A stretch of DNA of 64,000 bases, from NCBI RefSeq assembly GCF_028882275.1, contig NZ_JARBUT010000016.1, forward strand, positions 1 through 64,000, given 5' to 3'. The first letter of the stretch is position 1, and each line of letters opens with the position of its first letter. The notes under the pieces were generated by a model. That model made no database searches, was not told the DNA's origin, and saw only the letters and a program-made list of their open reading frames with translations. The translations under genes and the position numbers were made by a program. This DNA comes from Nocardiopsis sp. N85. Lineage in GTDB: Bacteria; Actinomycetota; Actinomycetes; Streptosporangiales; Streptosporangiaceae. Shown here piece by piece: positions 26,113 through 33,620 of this stretch.

Positions 26113-26910
26113 GTGATCGACGACACGGAACTGACGACTCCGGAGAACCTGCCGGAGGAGGCGATCCGCAAGTACCAGGAAGAGGGGTACCTCCACATTC
26201 CCCGGGTCCTGACGGACGAGGAGGTCGCCGAGTGCTACGCGGACGCGAAGAAGCTCATCGAGGAGGAGAAGGGGGGTGTGTGGGACGACTCGGTGGACGA
26301 GATGGTCAAGGACAAGGGCGCGACCGTCATGCAGTGGCTGGAGGAGGCCGAGACCCGCAGTGAGGCCCTGCGCCGCCTGGCCCTGCACCCCCGGGTCACC
26401 ACCATCGCCGAGATGATCACCGGCCGACCGTTGCGGATGTTCCGCTCCGAGATCCTGCGCAAGCCCAGCGACAACTCGGCGGCCACCCCGCCGCACATCG
26501 ACGAGCCCTACTGGCCGTGGCAGGGCGGGGTCACGATGACCGCGTGGGTGGCCCTGGTGGACGTGCCCGTGGAGCGGGGGTGCATGTCGTTCGTCCCCGG
26601 TTCGAACAAGATCCCGCCGCCCGGACCCGGTGACTGGGACATCTTCTCCAAGTACCCGGAGCTGACGTGGCGGCCCCGGGTGACGGTGCCGCTGCGGGCC
26701 GGCGGTTGCACCTTCCACAACGAGCGGGTCGTGCACATGGCCGGGGCCAACCTGAGCGGCTCCGACCGGTTGTCGCTGGGCACGGTGTACATCGACGCCG
26801 AGACCCGGTTCGACCCCGACGCGGGCTTCTCCGAGGAGGACCTGGGGTTCGGCCCCGGCGACCTCATCGTCGGGGACAAGTACCCGCTCGTGGGCACGTT
26901 CTCCGGCTGA
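26113..26910 (+). CDS. phytanoyl-CoA dioxygenase (PhyH)-family Fe(II)/2-oxoglutarate oxygenase
   Basis: A 265-aa non-heme iron oxygenase. The iron triad is visible as H128-x-D130 in PPHIDEPYWP and H208 in ERVVHMAGA. Arg219 in SDRLSLG is placed to bind 2-oxoglutarate. Such enzymes hydroxylate unactivated carbons in many terpenoid and antibiotic pathways; the substrate here is unknown, but the terpenoid part or the aglycone is likely. GTG start with AAGGGAGAA upstream. Followed after six bases by idi, so probably co-transcribed. Confidence 0.87.
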   Translation: MIDDTELTTPENLPEEAIRKYQEEGYLHIPRVLTDEEVAECYADAKKLIEEEKGGVWDDSVDEMVKDKGATVMQWLEEAETRSEALRRLALHPRVTTIAEMITGRPLRMFRSEILRKPSDNSAATPPHIDEPYWPWQGGVTMTAWVALVDVPVERGCMSFVPGSNKIPPPGPGDWDIFSKYPELTWRPRVTVPLRAGGCTFHNERVVHMAGANLSGSDRLSLGTVYIDAETRFDPDAGFSEEDLGFGPGDLIVGDKYPLVGTFSG

Positions 26911-26916
26911 GCGGCC

Positions 26917-27489
26917 GTGTCCCAGAGCGCCGGGCGGGAGACCCGGCAGTCCACGGTCCTGGTCGAACTGGTCGATGGCGGCGGGGCGACGATCGGCACA
27001 CGGGAGAAACTCGCGGCGCACCGGCCGCCGGGCGAACCGCACCGGGCGTTCTCGGTGTTCCTGTTCTCCTCTGACGGACGGATGCTGTTGCAGCGCCGCG
27101 CCGAGGGCAAGTACCACTCCCCCGGCGTGTGGTCGAACACCTGTTGCGGCCACCCCCTGCCGGAGGAGCCGCCGTTCCTGGCGGCGACCCGGCGCACCGT
27201 CGAGGAGCTGGGGGTCGCGCCCTGGTCGCTGCGGCCGGCGGGCACCGTCCGCTACGACCTGGAGGACCCGCGCTCGGGGCTGGTGGAACGGGAGTTCAAC
27301 CACCTGTTCGTGGGCCGGGTCGCCGACACCCCTCGGCCCGACCCCGAGGAGGTCGCCGAGACGACCCTGGTGACCCCCGACGGGTTGCGCGGGCTCCAGA
27401 AGGAGACGGAGTTCTCCGTGTGGTTCGAGACGGTCCTGAACGCCGCCTCGCCGGAGATACGGAGACTGGTGCCCGAACACCTTTGGTGA
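26917..27489 (+). CDS. idi: isopentenyl-diphosphate delta-isomerase, type I
   Basis: A Nudix-fold metalloenzyme of 190 aa interconverting IPP and DMAPP. SNTCCGHP contains the catalytic Cys77, and VEREFNH has the acidic residues (E124/E126) matching the E. coli catalytic Glu. The GREKLAAH-type leader and LLQRRAEGKYHSPGVW are typical. It balances the DMAPP/IPP ratio for the GGPP synthase, linking the right end of the cluster to the MEP operon at its left end. Start GTG at 26917, six bases after the PhyH stop. Confidence 0.94.
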   Translation: MSQSAGRETRQSTVLVELVDGGGATIGTREKLAAHRPPGEPHRAFSVFLFSSDGRMLLQRRAEGKYHSPGVWSNTCCGHPLPEEPPFLAATRRTVEELGVAPWSLRPAGTVRYDLEDPRSGLVEREFNHLFVGRVADTPRPDPEEVAETTLVTPDGLRGLQKETEFSVWFETVLNAASPEIRRLVPEHLW

Positions 27490-27508
27490 GGGCACCGTCC
27501 ATCGGACC

Positions 27509-27548
27509 CCGGGCCCCGTGACGTTGCGCCAAACGTCACGGGGCCCGG
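27509..27548 (+). terminator. strong hairpin terminator at the right edge of the cluster
   Basis: A perfect 17-bp stem (27509-27525 with 27532-27548) with a 6-nt loop follows idi by 20 bp, without a T-run. It marks the likely right boundary of the biosynthetic cluster. Confidence 0.7.
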
Positions 27549-27646
27549 CACCTTTCACGGGGGCGGGCCCCCGGAAGCGCCGATCGGGCGGGCCACGGGG
27601 TGGGCGGAGTCCCTCCGGAGAGCCCGGCCCTCCACCGGTCCGAGAC

Positions 27647-27681
27647 TTGACAAGCTCGAAGCGATCAATAAAGTTGAGCTT
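27647..27681 (+). promoter_or_regulatory. hsp20 promoter with overlapping inverted repeat
   Basis: TTGACA (27647-27652) and TAAAGT (27669-27674) are separated by 16 nt, a good housekeeping-type promoter. AAGCTC (27652-27657) and its inverse GAGCTT (27676-27681) flank the spacer and -10, suggesting a repressor site. Confidence 0.55.
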
Positions 27682-27734
27682 AACCGCATCAAGTCATCGA
27701 CGATTATGTCGAAGATACGTGGAGGTGACGAGCG

Positions 27735-28160
27735 ATGCTGATGCGCACCGATCCGTTCCGGGAGTTCGACCGGTTCACCCAGCGACTGCTGGAGAACGGC
27801 AGGCCGACCGTCATGCCGATGGACGCCTACCGTGAGGGCGACGACTTCGTGGCCCACTTCGACCTTCCCGGGGTCTCCCCCGAGAGCATCGACCTCGAAG
27901 TCGAGCGCAACGTGCTCACCGTCAAGGCGGAGCGTCCCGCACCACGCCGCGACGGTTTGGAACCGATCGTGAACGAACGGCCGAGCGGCACGTTCACCCG
28001 CCAGGTCCTCCTCGGGGACACCCTGGACACCGAGCGCGTCACCGCGCACCACGCGGACGGCGTGCTCACCCTGCGCATTCCGGTGTCCGAGCATTCCAAG
28101 GCCCGCAAGATCGCGGTCGGCCACGACGCCGGGCGCGAGCAGACCTCGATCGAGGTCTGA
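27735..28160 (+). CDS. Hsp20/alpha-crystallin small heat-shock protein
   Basis: A 141-aa ATP-independent holdase. The alpha-crystallin domain spans about 30-130, with the AHFDLPGVSPESIDLEVERN beta-strand block, the RPSGTFTRQVLLGD stretch and the ADGVLTLRIPVSE block near the end. MLMRTDPFREFDRFTQ is the usual N-terminus of actinobacterial Hsp18/Hsp20. GGAGGTGA ribosome binding site. A consensus-like promoter with an inverted repeat lies upstream and an intrinsic terminator follows. Confidence 0.94.
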   Translation: MLMRTDPFREFDRFTQRLLENGRPTVMPMDAYREGDDFVAHFDLPGVSPESIDLEVERNVLTVKAERPAPRRDGLEPIVNERPSGTFTRQVLLGDTLDTERVTAHHADGVLTLRIPVSEHSKARKIAVGHDAGREQTSIEV

Positions 28161-28186
28161 CGGGGGCGCCCGTACCCTGTGCCGTG

Positions 28187-28210
28187 GGGGCCGCGCGAGC
28201 GGCCCCTTTT
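28187..28210 (+). terminator. intrinsic terminator after hsp20
   Basis: A perfect 8-bp stem GGGGCCGC/GCGGCCCC with a GCGA tetraloop followed by TTTT, between hsp20 and the convergent DUF5713 gene. Confidence 0.8.
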
Positions 28211-28216
28211 CGCGTG

Positions 28217-28543
28217 TCACCAGTCGCGCTCGGCGAGCGCCTCCTCCAGATCGGCGTCGGCGAATCCACAGGCGGCCATCACGTACTCGAAGGAGAGGGC
28301 GATGTCGTCGCGGGCGACGGTCTCGATCTCACTGTCGGCCGCCCAGAACTCCTCCTGGAGGGCGTTGAACTCCTCGACCGCCGCGTTGGTGAGGACGTGG
28401 AGGGCGGGCAGGTCGGCCGGGCGTTCGGTCTCGATGCGCTCGCGCAGGGCCACCAGGATCGCCCTGCCCTTGTCCACGAGGTGGTCGGGGAAGTAGGCGT
28501 CCCGGTACATGCCCGCCAGGTAGGCGGGCTCGGTGGTGGGCAC
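28217..28543 (-). CDS. DUF5713-family protein
   Basis: A 108-aa acidic soluble protein. The MYRDAYFPDHLVDKGRAIL N-terminal block and the C-terminal FADADLEEALAERDW stretch fit the DUF5713 family, whose function is unknown. GTG start at 28543 with GAGGAGG upstream; a long upstream extension of this frame is out-of-frame coding of the next gene and is not used. It lies just upstream of nothing obviously related; the MFS gene behind it runs in the same direction with a 59-bp gap. Confidence 0.7.
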   Translation of the reverse strand: MPTTEPAYLAGMYRDAYFPDHLVDKGRAILVALRERIETERPADLPALHVLTNAAVEEFNALQEEFWAADSEIETVARDDIALSFEYVMAACGFADADLEEALAERDW

Positions 28544-28602
28544 GGGGTCCTCCTCGATGACGGATCCGCGCACATCCTGCCGGCCGGGTCCGACGGATCC
28601 GG

Positions 28603-29784
28603 TCAACCGGCGGTGACGGCCGCCGCGAGCAGGACGGCGGCGGAGAACAACAGGGCCCCGGGGGCGCCCACCGCGCCGGCCACCCCGGCGGCGGCCGCGG
28701 GGATGGCGACCTGGCCCAGCCGGTTGCCCCAGATCCGCAGGGCCAGGGCGGCGCCCCGGGCGCCCTCGGGGGCCAGGGTGGTCACCTGGGCCATCGTGAG
28801 GGGCTGGCCGAGGCCGAGCAGGAAGCCGCCGACGCCCAGGACCACGGCCAGCACCGCGAAACCGCCCAGGGGCAGGGCGACCAGGGTCAGCGACAGGCCC
28901 GCGACGGCGGTGCTGGTGACGATGAGGCTCGTGCGGGACCAGCGGCGCAGCATCCACGGCAGGGTCAGCCGCGAGAGCAGGGAGGAGCCGGCGCGCAGGC
29001 TCAGCAGCACGCCGACGAGCATCGGGGAGATCCCCCGGCTCTCGGCGATGAGGGGGAGGTAGGCGGTGAGGATGTCCACCGCGGACAGCAGCGCCAGACT
29101 GCTGAGCAGTGCGGAGGGCATCCGACGGCGGCGCAGCAGGTCCCGGGCCGGTACCGGCGGGGCGGCCCTCTGTTCGGCCGTGCGCCGGACCGGGCGCAGC
29201 CGCAGCAGCGGGATCAGGGGGAGCGCGCCCGAGGCGGCGACGAGGCCCGCGACGATCAGCGCGGTGGAGGTGGCCGGGAGCAGGGCCGCGCCGGAGGCGT
29301 CGGCGAGGATCGCGCCGGAGATCAGGGGGCCGGCGAGCTGGCCGAGGGAGGCGGCGGCGGCGAACCAGCCGAAGTCGCGATCGAGGTTCCCCGGGCGCGA
29401 GTACCGCGCGATGATGCCCTGCCCGGCGACCATGCACAGCAGGTGGCCGACACCGACGACGGTGCCGGCCAGGGCCAGTCCGACGAGGCCGTCCGCGCCC
29501 GCCAGGAGCAGGCCGCCCACGGCCAGGATCGCCGAGCCCAGGCCGACGATCCAGGCGATGCGCGCCGAACGGTCGGTGAAGCGGCCCAGGGGGACGGCGA
29601 TCGCGAGTGGGAGGAGCGCGTAGGCCGCGGTGATGAGACCGACCTCGACGGCGTCGCCGCCCACGGCGATGGTCCGGTAGGAGATGAGGGGACGGATGAG
29701 GTTGAGTGCGGTGTGGGTGAGCACCACGCTGCCGAGGAGGGCCCAGAGCCGGCGCGTGCGCTCCGGAGGCTCCGTCTCCGCCAT
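28603..29784 (-). CDS. MFS transporter (12-TM)
   Basis: A hydrophobic 393-aa protein with about 12 membrane segments, a PLGRFTDRSARIAW motif-A-like loop between TM2 and TM3, and a charged central loop (about 195-225). It is a major facilitator of unknown substrate, most like actinobacterial multidrug or sugar-efflux permeases. The C-terminus (ALRIWGNRLGQVAIPAAAAG) is conserved in this group. Same direction as the DUF5713 gene downstream, and possibly co-transcribed with it. Confidence 0.85.
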   Translation of the reverse strand: MAETEPPERTRRLWALLGSVVLTHTALNLIRPLISYRTIAVGGDAVEVGLITAAYALLPLAIAVPLGRFTDRSARIAWIVGLGSAILAVGGLLLAGADGLVGLALAGTVVGVGHLLCMVAGQGIIARYSRPGNLDRDFGWFAAAASLGQLAGPLISGAILADASGAALLPATSTALIVAGLVAASGALPLIPLLRLRPVRRTAEQRAAPPVPARDLLRRRRMPSALLSSLALLSAVDILTAYLPLIAESRGISPMLVGVLLSLRAGSSLLSRLTLPWMLRRWSRTSLIVTSTAVAGLSLTLVALPLGGFAVLAVVLGVGGFLLGLGQPLTMAQVTTLAPEGARGAALALRIWGNRLGQVAIPAAAAGVAGAVGAPGALLFSAAVLLAAAVTAG

Positions 29785-29915
29785 GGTCCTCCCCCTCCCA
29801 CCGTGCCCCCGCCGCGACGCCCCGGGTGGGGTCCCGTCGCGGGATCACCGGATTACCGGCGGCGTCGAGCGGCAGGGGCATCGTATCGAGGACACGAGGG
29901 GCGAAACCGGGCGGG

Positions 29916-30293
29916 TCAGGAGCGGCTCGCGTCGATGACGCAGAAGCGGTTGCCCTCGGTGTCGGCGAGGACGACGAAGTCGGGGTCCTCGGGGTAGAGG
30001 TCCCAGTCGACGCGCTCGGCGCCCAGGGCGACCAGGCGTTCCACCTCGGCGGCCTGGTCGGCGGCGTCGCGGGCGTAGAGGTCCGGGTGGACTCGGGGGT
30101 GTTCCTGGAGGGGGACGTCGCTGAGGCCGAGCGCGACCTGCACGCCGGGCCCTCGGGCGGGCACCAGGACGACCCAGCGGTCGGTGCCGGGCTCACGGGG
30201 GACGTAACCCAGGGCCGCGGCCCAGAAGGTCGTCGCGCGGGCCACGTCGGAGACGCCCAGCACGACGGATCCGATGTTCAGCATGTCCCGCAT
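29916..30293 (-). CDS. VOC-family (glyoxalase/bleomycin-resistance-like) protein
   Basis: A 125-aa beta-alpha-beta-beta-beta fold protein of the vicinal oxygen chelate superfamily. Visible are the MLNIGSVVLGVSDVARATTFW N-terminal strand-helix, a central VQVALGLSD strand, HPDLYARD, and the C-terminal DFVVLADTEGNRFCVID strand with a metal-ligand-type Glu. It is probably a metal-dependent enzyme or binding protein of unknown substrate. Starts at 30293 and 30284 are both possible; neither has a clear ribosome binding site. Confidence 0.75.
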   Translation of the reverse strand: MRDMLNIGSVVLGVSDVARATTFWAAALGYVPREPGTDRWVVLVPARGPGVQVALGLSDVPLQEHPRVHPDLYARDAADQAAEVERLVALGAERVDWDLYPEDPDFVVLADTEGNRFCVIDASRS

Positions 30294-30322
30294 TCTGCCC
30301 GACGCGGGGGAAGGGAGCGGCA

Positions 30323-30940
30323 TCAGCCCGCGACCAGACGGGGCACGAGGTAGACGAGTTCGAAGGCCTCGTAGAGCGCGCCGATGACGAACAGCGCCAG
30401 CGCGGGCAGGCTCAGCCACCCGACCTGCTTCAGTCCGTGGACGTACGCCTGGCGGCGGCTGTCGGCGCCGACCGTCGCGGGGCGCAGCCAGGCCCGGCCC
30501 AGGACGTGGGCGGCGAGCATCACGAGGATGTAGGCCTGGAACTCGATGAGGATCGTCACCGAGTGCGGGATCAGGATCTTCGCCATGGTCGCGTCGACCG
30601 GGGCCAGGACCACCCCGAAGGTGAACGCCTTGTACGAGAAGAGGACGATGCCCGCGAACGGCACGACCATCGAGGGAAGCAGGATCATCGGCAGGGCGAC
30701 CGTCAGCACGTTCACCGCGAGGATGGTCAGGCCGAACAGCCAGACGTTCCCGAGCAGTATCCCCACCAGGTCCGCCGTACCGTCCTCTTCCAGGGACGCG
30801 GTCTGCGCCGTGTGCAGGTCGGGGAAGACCAGCGCCGCCGCGACACCGATGAAGAACAGGCCGAATACGATCGCGTTCATGGCGAGGTAGGCGCGGAGGT
30901 TCGCGCGGATGATCCGGAAGGGCTCGTGAAGGCGGCGCAT
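30323..30940 (-). CDS. SpoIIM/DUF95-like integral membrane protein
   Basis: A 205-aa membrane protein with about five hydrophobic segments. The FRIIRANLRAYLAMNAIVFG start, a TILAVNVLTVALPMILLP segment and a central GIVLFSYKAFTFGVVLAP stretch resemble the stage II sporulation protein M (DUF95) family found across actinobacteria outside endospore formers. Function there is unknown. It is divergent from the MerR regulator, and a perfect palindrome lies between them, so it may be a MerR target. Confidence 0.65.
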   Translation of the reverse strand: MRRLHEPFRIIRANLRAYLAMNAIVFGLFFIGVAAALVFPDLHTAQTASLEEDGTADLVGILLGNVWLFGLTILAVNVLTVALPMILLPSMVVPFAGIVLFSYKAFTFGVVLAPVDATMAKILIPHSVTILIEFQAYILVMLAAHVLGRAWLRPATVGADSRRQAYVHGLKQVGWLSLPALALFVIGALYEAFELVYLVPRLVAG

Positions 30941-30984
30941 GTGTCTTCTTCCATGGTGGGGTCCGGACGGTCATCACCACTTCA

Positions 30985-31007
30985 GACCATGCCCTCGGGG
31001 CATGGTC
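30985..31007. promoter_or_regulatory. perfect 23-bp palindrome between SpoIIM-like and merR genes
   Basis: GACCATGCCC (30985-30994) and GGGCATGGTC (30998-31007) flank a TCG centre. A second, weaker dyad, TGACCC-N7-GGGTCA, lies at 31040-31058, within TTGACC that could be a -35 box. MerR proteins bind such dyads in over-long promoter spacers, so autoregulation and control of the divergent gene are likely. Confidence 0.6.
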
Positions 31008-31094
31008 AAGCCCGGCGCGGGTTCGACCGTGGGAACGCTTGACCCGGTGCCGGGGTCAGGATGTGGGCTGTGCGCGGAAGCGGAGGAGGGGCAC

Positions 31095-31835
31095 ATGGCG
31101 TGGAGTACCCGGCAGGTCGCCGAACTCGCCGGAACGACGTTGAAGGCCGTGCGGCACTACCACGAGATCGGGTTGCTGGACGTACCGGAACGGACGGCGA
31201 ACGGCTACAAGCAGTACGGGGTCTCACACCTGATCCGGCTGGTACAGATCAGGCGCCTGAGCGAACTGGGGGTCCCGCTGTCGGAGATCGCGGCGATGGA
31301 GCACGGGGACCGGGAGCCGGATGAGGCGATCCGCGTGCTCGACGCGGAACTGGAGGCGAAGATCGACCGGCTGACCCGGGTACGGGAGGAGCTCGCCGAC
31401 ATCCTGCGCCACCGCGCCCCGGCGCACGCCCCGCCCGGATTCGCCTCGGTCTACGGTGACCTGTCCGAGCGGCAGCGGTCGCTGCTGGCGGTCTACTCGA
31501 CCGTCCTCAGCGAGAAGTCCACCGAGGAGCTCCGCGCGCTCATCAGCGAGCCGGACGCAACGGAGCAGGAATTCGAGGCGCTTCCCCCGGACGCGGACGA
31601 CGCCTCGATCGCCGACCTCGCCGAGCGCCTGGTGCCGGGAACCCTCCGTGCGCGCGAGAGGAGTCCCTGGTCGAGGGATCCGACCTCGGACTCCCCGCAG
31701 GGGTCTCGGCAGGCGGCGCGGGCGATGGCCGACGCGGCGGCGGAACTGTACAACCCGGCGCAGCTGCGCGTGCTGAAGCGTCTGATCGAGCTCATGGCCG
31801 AGACGGCCGGGGGGACGGGCGACGAGGCGCGTTGA
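31095..31835 (+). CDS. MerR-family transcriptional regulator
   Basis: A 246-aa regulator. The N-terminal winged helix is clear: the STRQVAELAGTTLKAVRHYHE helix-turn-helix, GLLDVPERTANGYKQYG wing, and a dimerisation coiled coil at about 85-115. The C-terminal part (about 125-246) is a larger all-helical effector domain, similar to TipAL-type sensor regions in length but not clearly assigned. GGAGGAGGG ribosome binding site at 31082-31090. Operator candidates lie upstream. Confidence 0.92.
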   Translation: MAWSTRQVAELAGTTLKAVRHYHEIGLLDVPERTANGYKQYGVSHLIRLVQIRRLSELGVPLSEIAAMEHGDREPDEAIRVLDAELEAKIDRLTRVREELADILRHRAPAHAPPGFASVYGDLSERQRSLLAVYSTVLSEKSTEELRALISEPDATEQEFEALPPDADDASIADLAERLVPGTLRARERSPWSRDPTSDSPQGSRQAARAMADAAAELYNPAQLRVLKRLIELMAETAGGTGDEAR

Positions 31836-31859
31836 GCCGACCGTCCCGGCTGTACGCGG

Positions 31860-32354
31860 TCACCGGGGGCGGCGGATCCGGTGGTCGGCGGCGCGGCTGA
31901 AGACCGCGCGCACGGTGAGGGGGCCTCCGGCCTCACCCGTCCAGTCCCAGTACAGGGAGAGGGATTCGAGCAGGCGCAGTCCGTGTCCGCCGACGGCGGG
32001 GAGCTCGCCGTCGGGGGCGGGCGGGAGGGCGAGGGGAACACCGAAAGGCACGGAAGTGTCGGGGCCGTTGTCGGTGACGTAGAGGATGTGCACGAATTCC
32101 TGGCGTTCGAGAACGATGCGAACGGTACCGCCGGGTTTTCCGGAAAGAGTGTGACGCAAACAGTTGGTGTGGAGTTCGCTGAGCGCCGACACCAGGGCGG
32201 AACTCACCGAGGGCCCGCTTTGGGAAGAGCGTTCGATCCACCGCCGCGCGACGGCGACGTGCCGGGGATCGCTGCCGCACAGGAGGCCGGTCGTGGCGGC
32301 GTCGGGGAAGGGAATGCGCCGGGGCAGGGCCGGTGCGGGTGTTGTGGCCTGCAT
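31860..32354 (-). CDS. ATP-binding protein, anti-sigma/HATPase-like (Streptomyces-type)
   Basis: A 164-aa GHKL-fold protein. SELHTNCLRHT is the N-box; VTDNG is the first G-box; GGHGLRLLESL is the second. These match HATPase_c_2 proteins related to RsbW/SpoIIAB anti-sigma factors. In Streptomyces and relatives they are commonly next to an HTH-DUF5753 regulator and a DUF397 protein, as here (32598-33595, divergent). GAGGTGAG ribosome binding site. No kinase activity is implied. Confidence 0.85.
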   Translation of the reverse strand: MQATTPAPALPRRIPFPDAATTGLLCGSDPRHVAVARRWIERSSQSGPSVSSALVSALSELHTNCLRHTLSGKPGGTVRIVLERQEFVHILYVTDNGPDTSVPFGVPLALPPAPDGELPAVGGHGLRLLESLSLYWDWTGEAGGPLTVRAVFSRAADHRIRRPR

Positions 32355-32597
32355 ATCTCTCACCTCGTGTGTTGGTGTCCCACCGATGACATGGGGTCGG
32401 AGGCCGCGCCCCGGAGCTGTCGCCGACAGGCACCGGAACGACCGGGTGGCCAGGTCCGTCCGCGTTTTCGCAGGCGGGAGGGTCGTTGTGGAAAAGCCTG
32501 CCCTTTCTCTCCGCCCCGCTCTACACTCATTCCGCAATACGGTCTTATTCCCATGGCTTGCGGTAGCCGGCGGTTCGTCAGCGATAAAGGCGGTAAA

Positions 32598-33410
32598 ATG
32601 GTGGTGGCAAGCGATTCCTCAAGGAGGAGGTTCGGACTCCTGTTGCGCAATCACCGACTCAGGGCGGGGATGACGCAACAGGAGATGGCGCGGGCCGCGT
32701 TTCTCTCCCAGAGCACGGTCAGCTCCCTGGAGAGCGGAGAAAAAGGGACGAAAAGGGAGCAGGTGGAACGGCTGGACGCGGCCCTCACCGCCAATGGCAC
32801 ACTCGTGAACTCCTGGGACGCCCACTTCGCGCCACACGGGATGATCGACTACTTTCGCGAGGTGGCCGAAGCGGAGCAGACGGCCACGGAGATCCGGCAG
32901 TACGGCTTCGGCGTCGTTCCAGGGCTGGTCCAGACGGAGGGCTACGCCCGGGTGATCAGCCGGATGGGATCCCCGCACGCCTCACCGGAGAAGATCGAGG
33001 CCATGGTCAAGGCCCGCCGGCACCGGCAGTCGATCCTGGACCGCGAGCATCCGCCGATGTGCGTCATCCTCTTGGACGAGAGCACGGTCATGCGCGCGTT
33101 CAGCGACCCGGACATCATGTACGCCCAGATCAACCGGCTGCTCGAACTCTCGTACCGCCCGCGGATCACCATCCAGCTGGTCCCGATGCTGACCGAGCAA
33201 CATCCCGGCCTGGACGGCTCCTTTAAACTGCTCGCAGTCCCCGACAGCGGCGATTTCGCCTACATCGAGGGGCGTGGAGCGGGTCTGACGATCAAGGAGC
33301 CCGAGATCGTCCAGGGCTACGAGCGAGTCTTCGGAGAGCTGCGGAGCGCCGCTCTCCCCCTCCCCGCCTCCCGTGCCCGGTTGGAAGAGATTCGAGGAGA
33401 GGCTCCATGA
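32598..33410 (+). CDS. HTH (XRE) regulator with DUF5753 domain
   Basis: A 270-aa regulator of the WhiJ/AbaA-orf type. The N-terminal Cro/C1 helix-turn-helix covers about 12-70 (LLLRNHRLRAGMTQQEMARAA, then STVSSLESGEK). The DUF5753 effector domain follows (about 85-260, YFREVAEAEQTATEIRQYG and IPGLVQTEGYA-like VVPGLVQTEGYAR). These proteins govern development and antibiotic synthesis in Streptomyces together with a small DUF397 partner, encoded next as an ATGA overlap. Start 32598 is chosen with AAAGGCGG upstream; an ATG at 32553 would add 15 residues. Confidence 0.92.
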   Translation: MVVASDSSRRRFGLLLRNHRLRAGMTQQEMARAAFLSQSTVSSLESGEKGTKREQVERLDAALTANGTLVNSWDAHFAPHGMIDYFREVAEAEQTATEIRQYGFGVVPGLVQTEGYARVISRMGSPHASPEKIEAMVKARRHRQSILDREHPPMCVILLDESTVMRAFSDPDIMYAQINRLLELSYRPRITIQLVPMLTEQHPGLDGSFKLLAVPDSGDFAYIEGRGAGLTIKEPEIVQGYERVFGELRSAALPLPASRARLEEIRGEAP

Positions 33411-33595
33411 TCAGCGAGCACTGGACCAAGTCCGGTTACAGCAACGGTGAGGGCGGGGACTGCGTCGAGGCGCGGAGCATGGCGGCCCACTCCCGGATCG
33501 GTGTCCGCGACACCCAGAACAGGCACCTCGGGCACCTCGAAATCCCCGCCGCCGAGTGGGCCGCCCTCCTGCGCACCGCCACCGCGCACGGCTGA
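33407..33595 (+). CDS. DUF397-family small regulatory protein
   Basis: A 62-aa protein with the DUF397 signature: WTKSGYSNGEGGDCVEAR near the start and a central VRDTQNR strand, ending in EWAALL. DUF397 proteins are small partners or antagonists of DUF5753 HTH regulators in actinomycetes, known from the BldB/WhiJ-type loci. Translationally coupled to the HTH gene through ATGA at 33407-33410. Confidence 0.92.
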   Translation: MISEHWTKSGYSNGEGGDCVEARSMAAHSRIGVRDTQNRHLGHLEIPAAEWAALLRTATAHG

Positions 33596-33620
33596 CGACA
33601 CCGCCGGCCGGGCGGACCGC

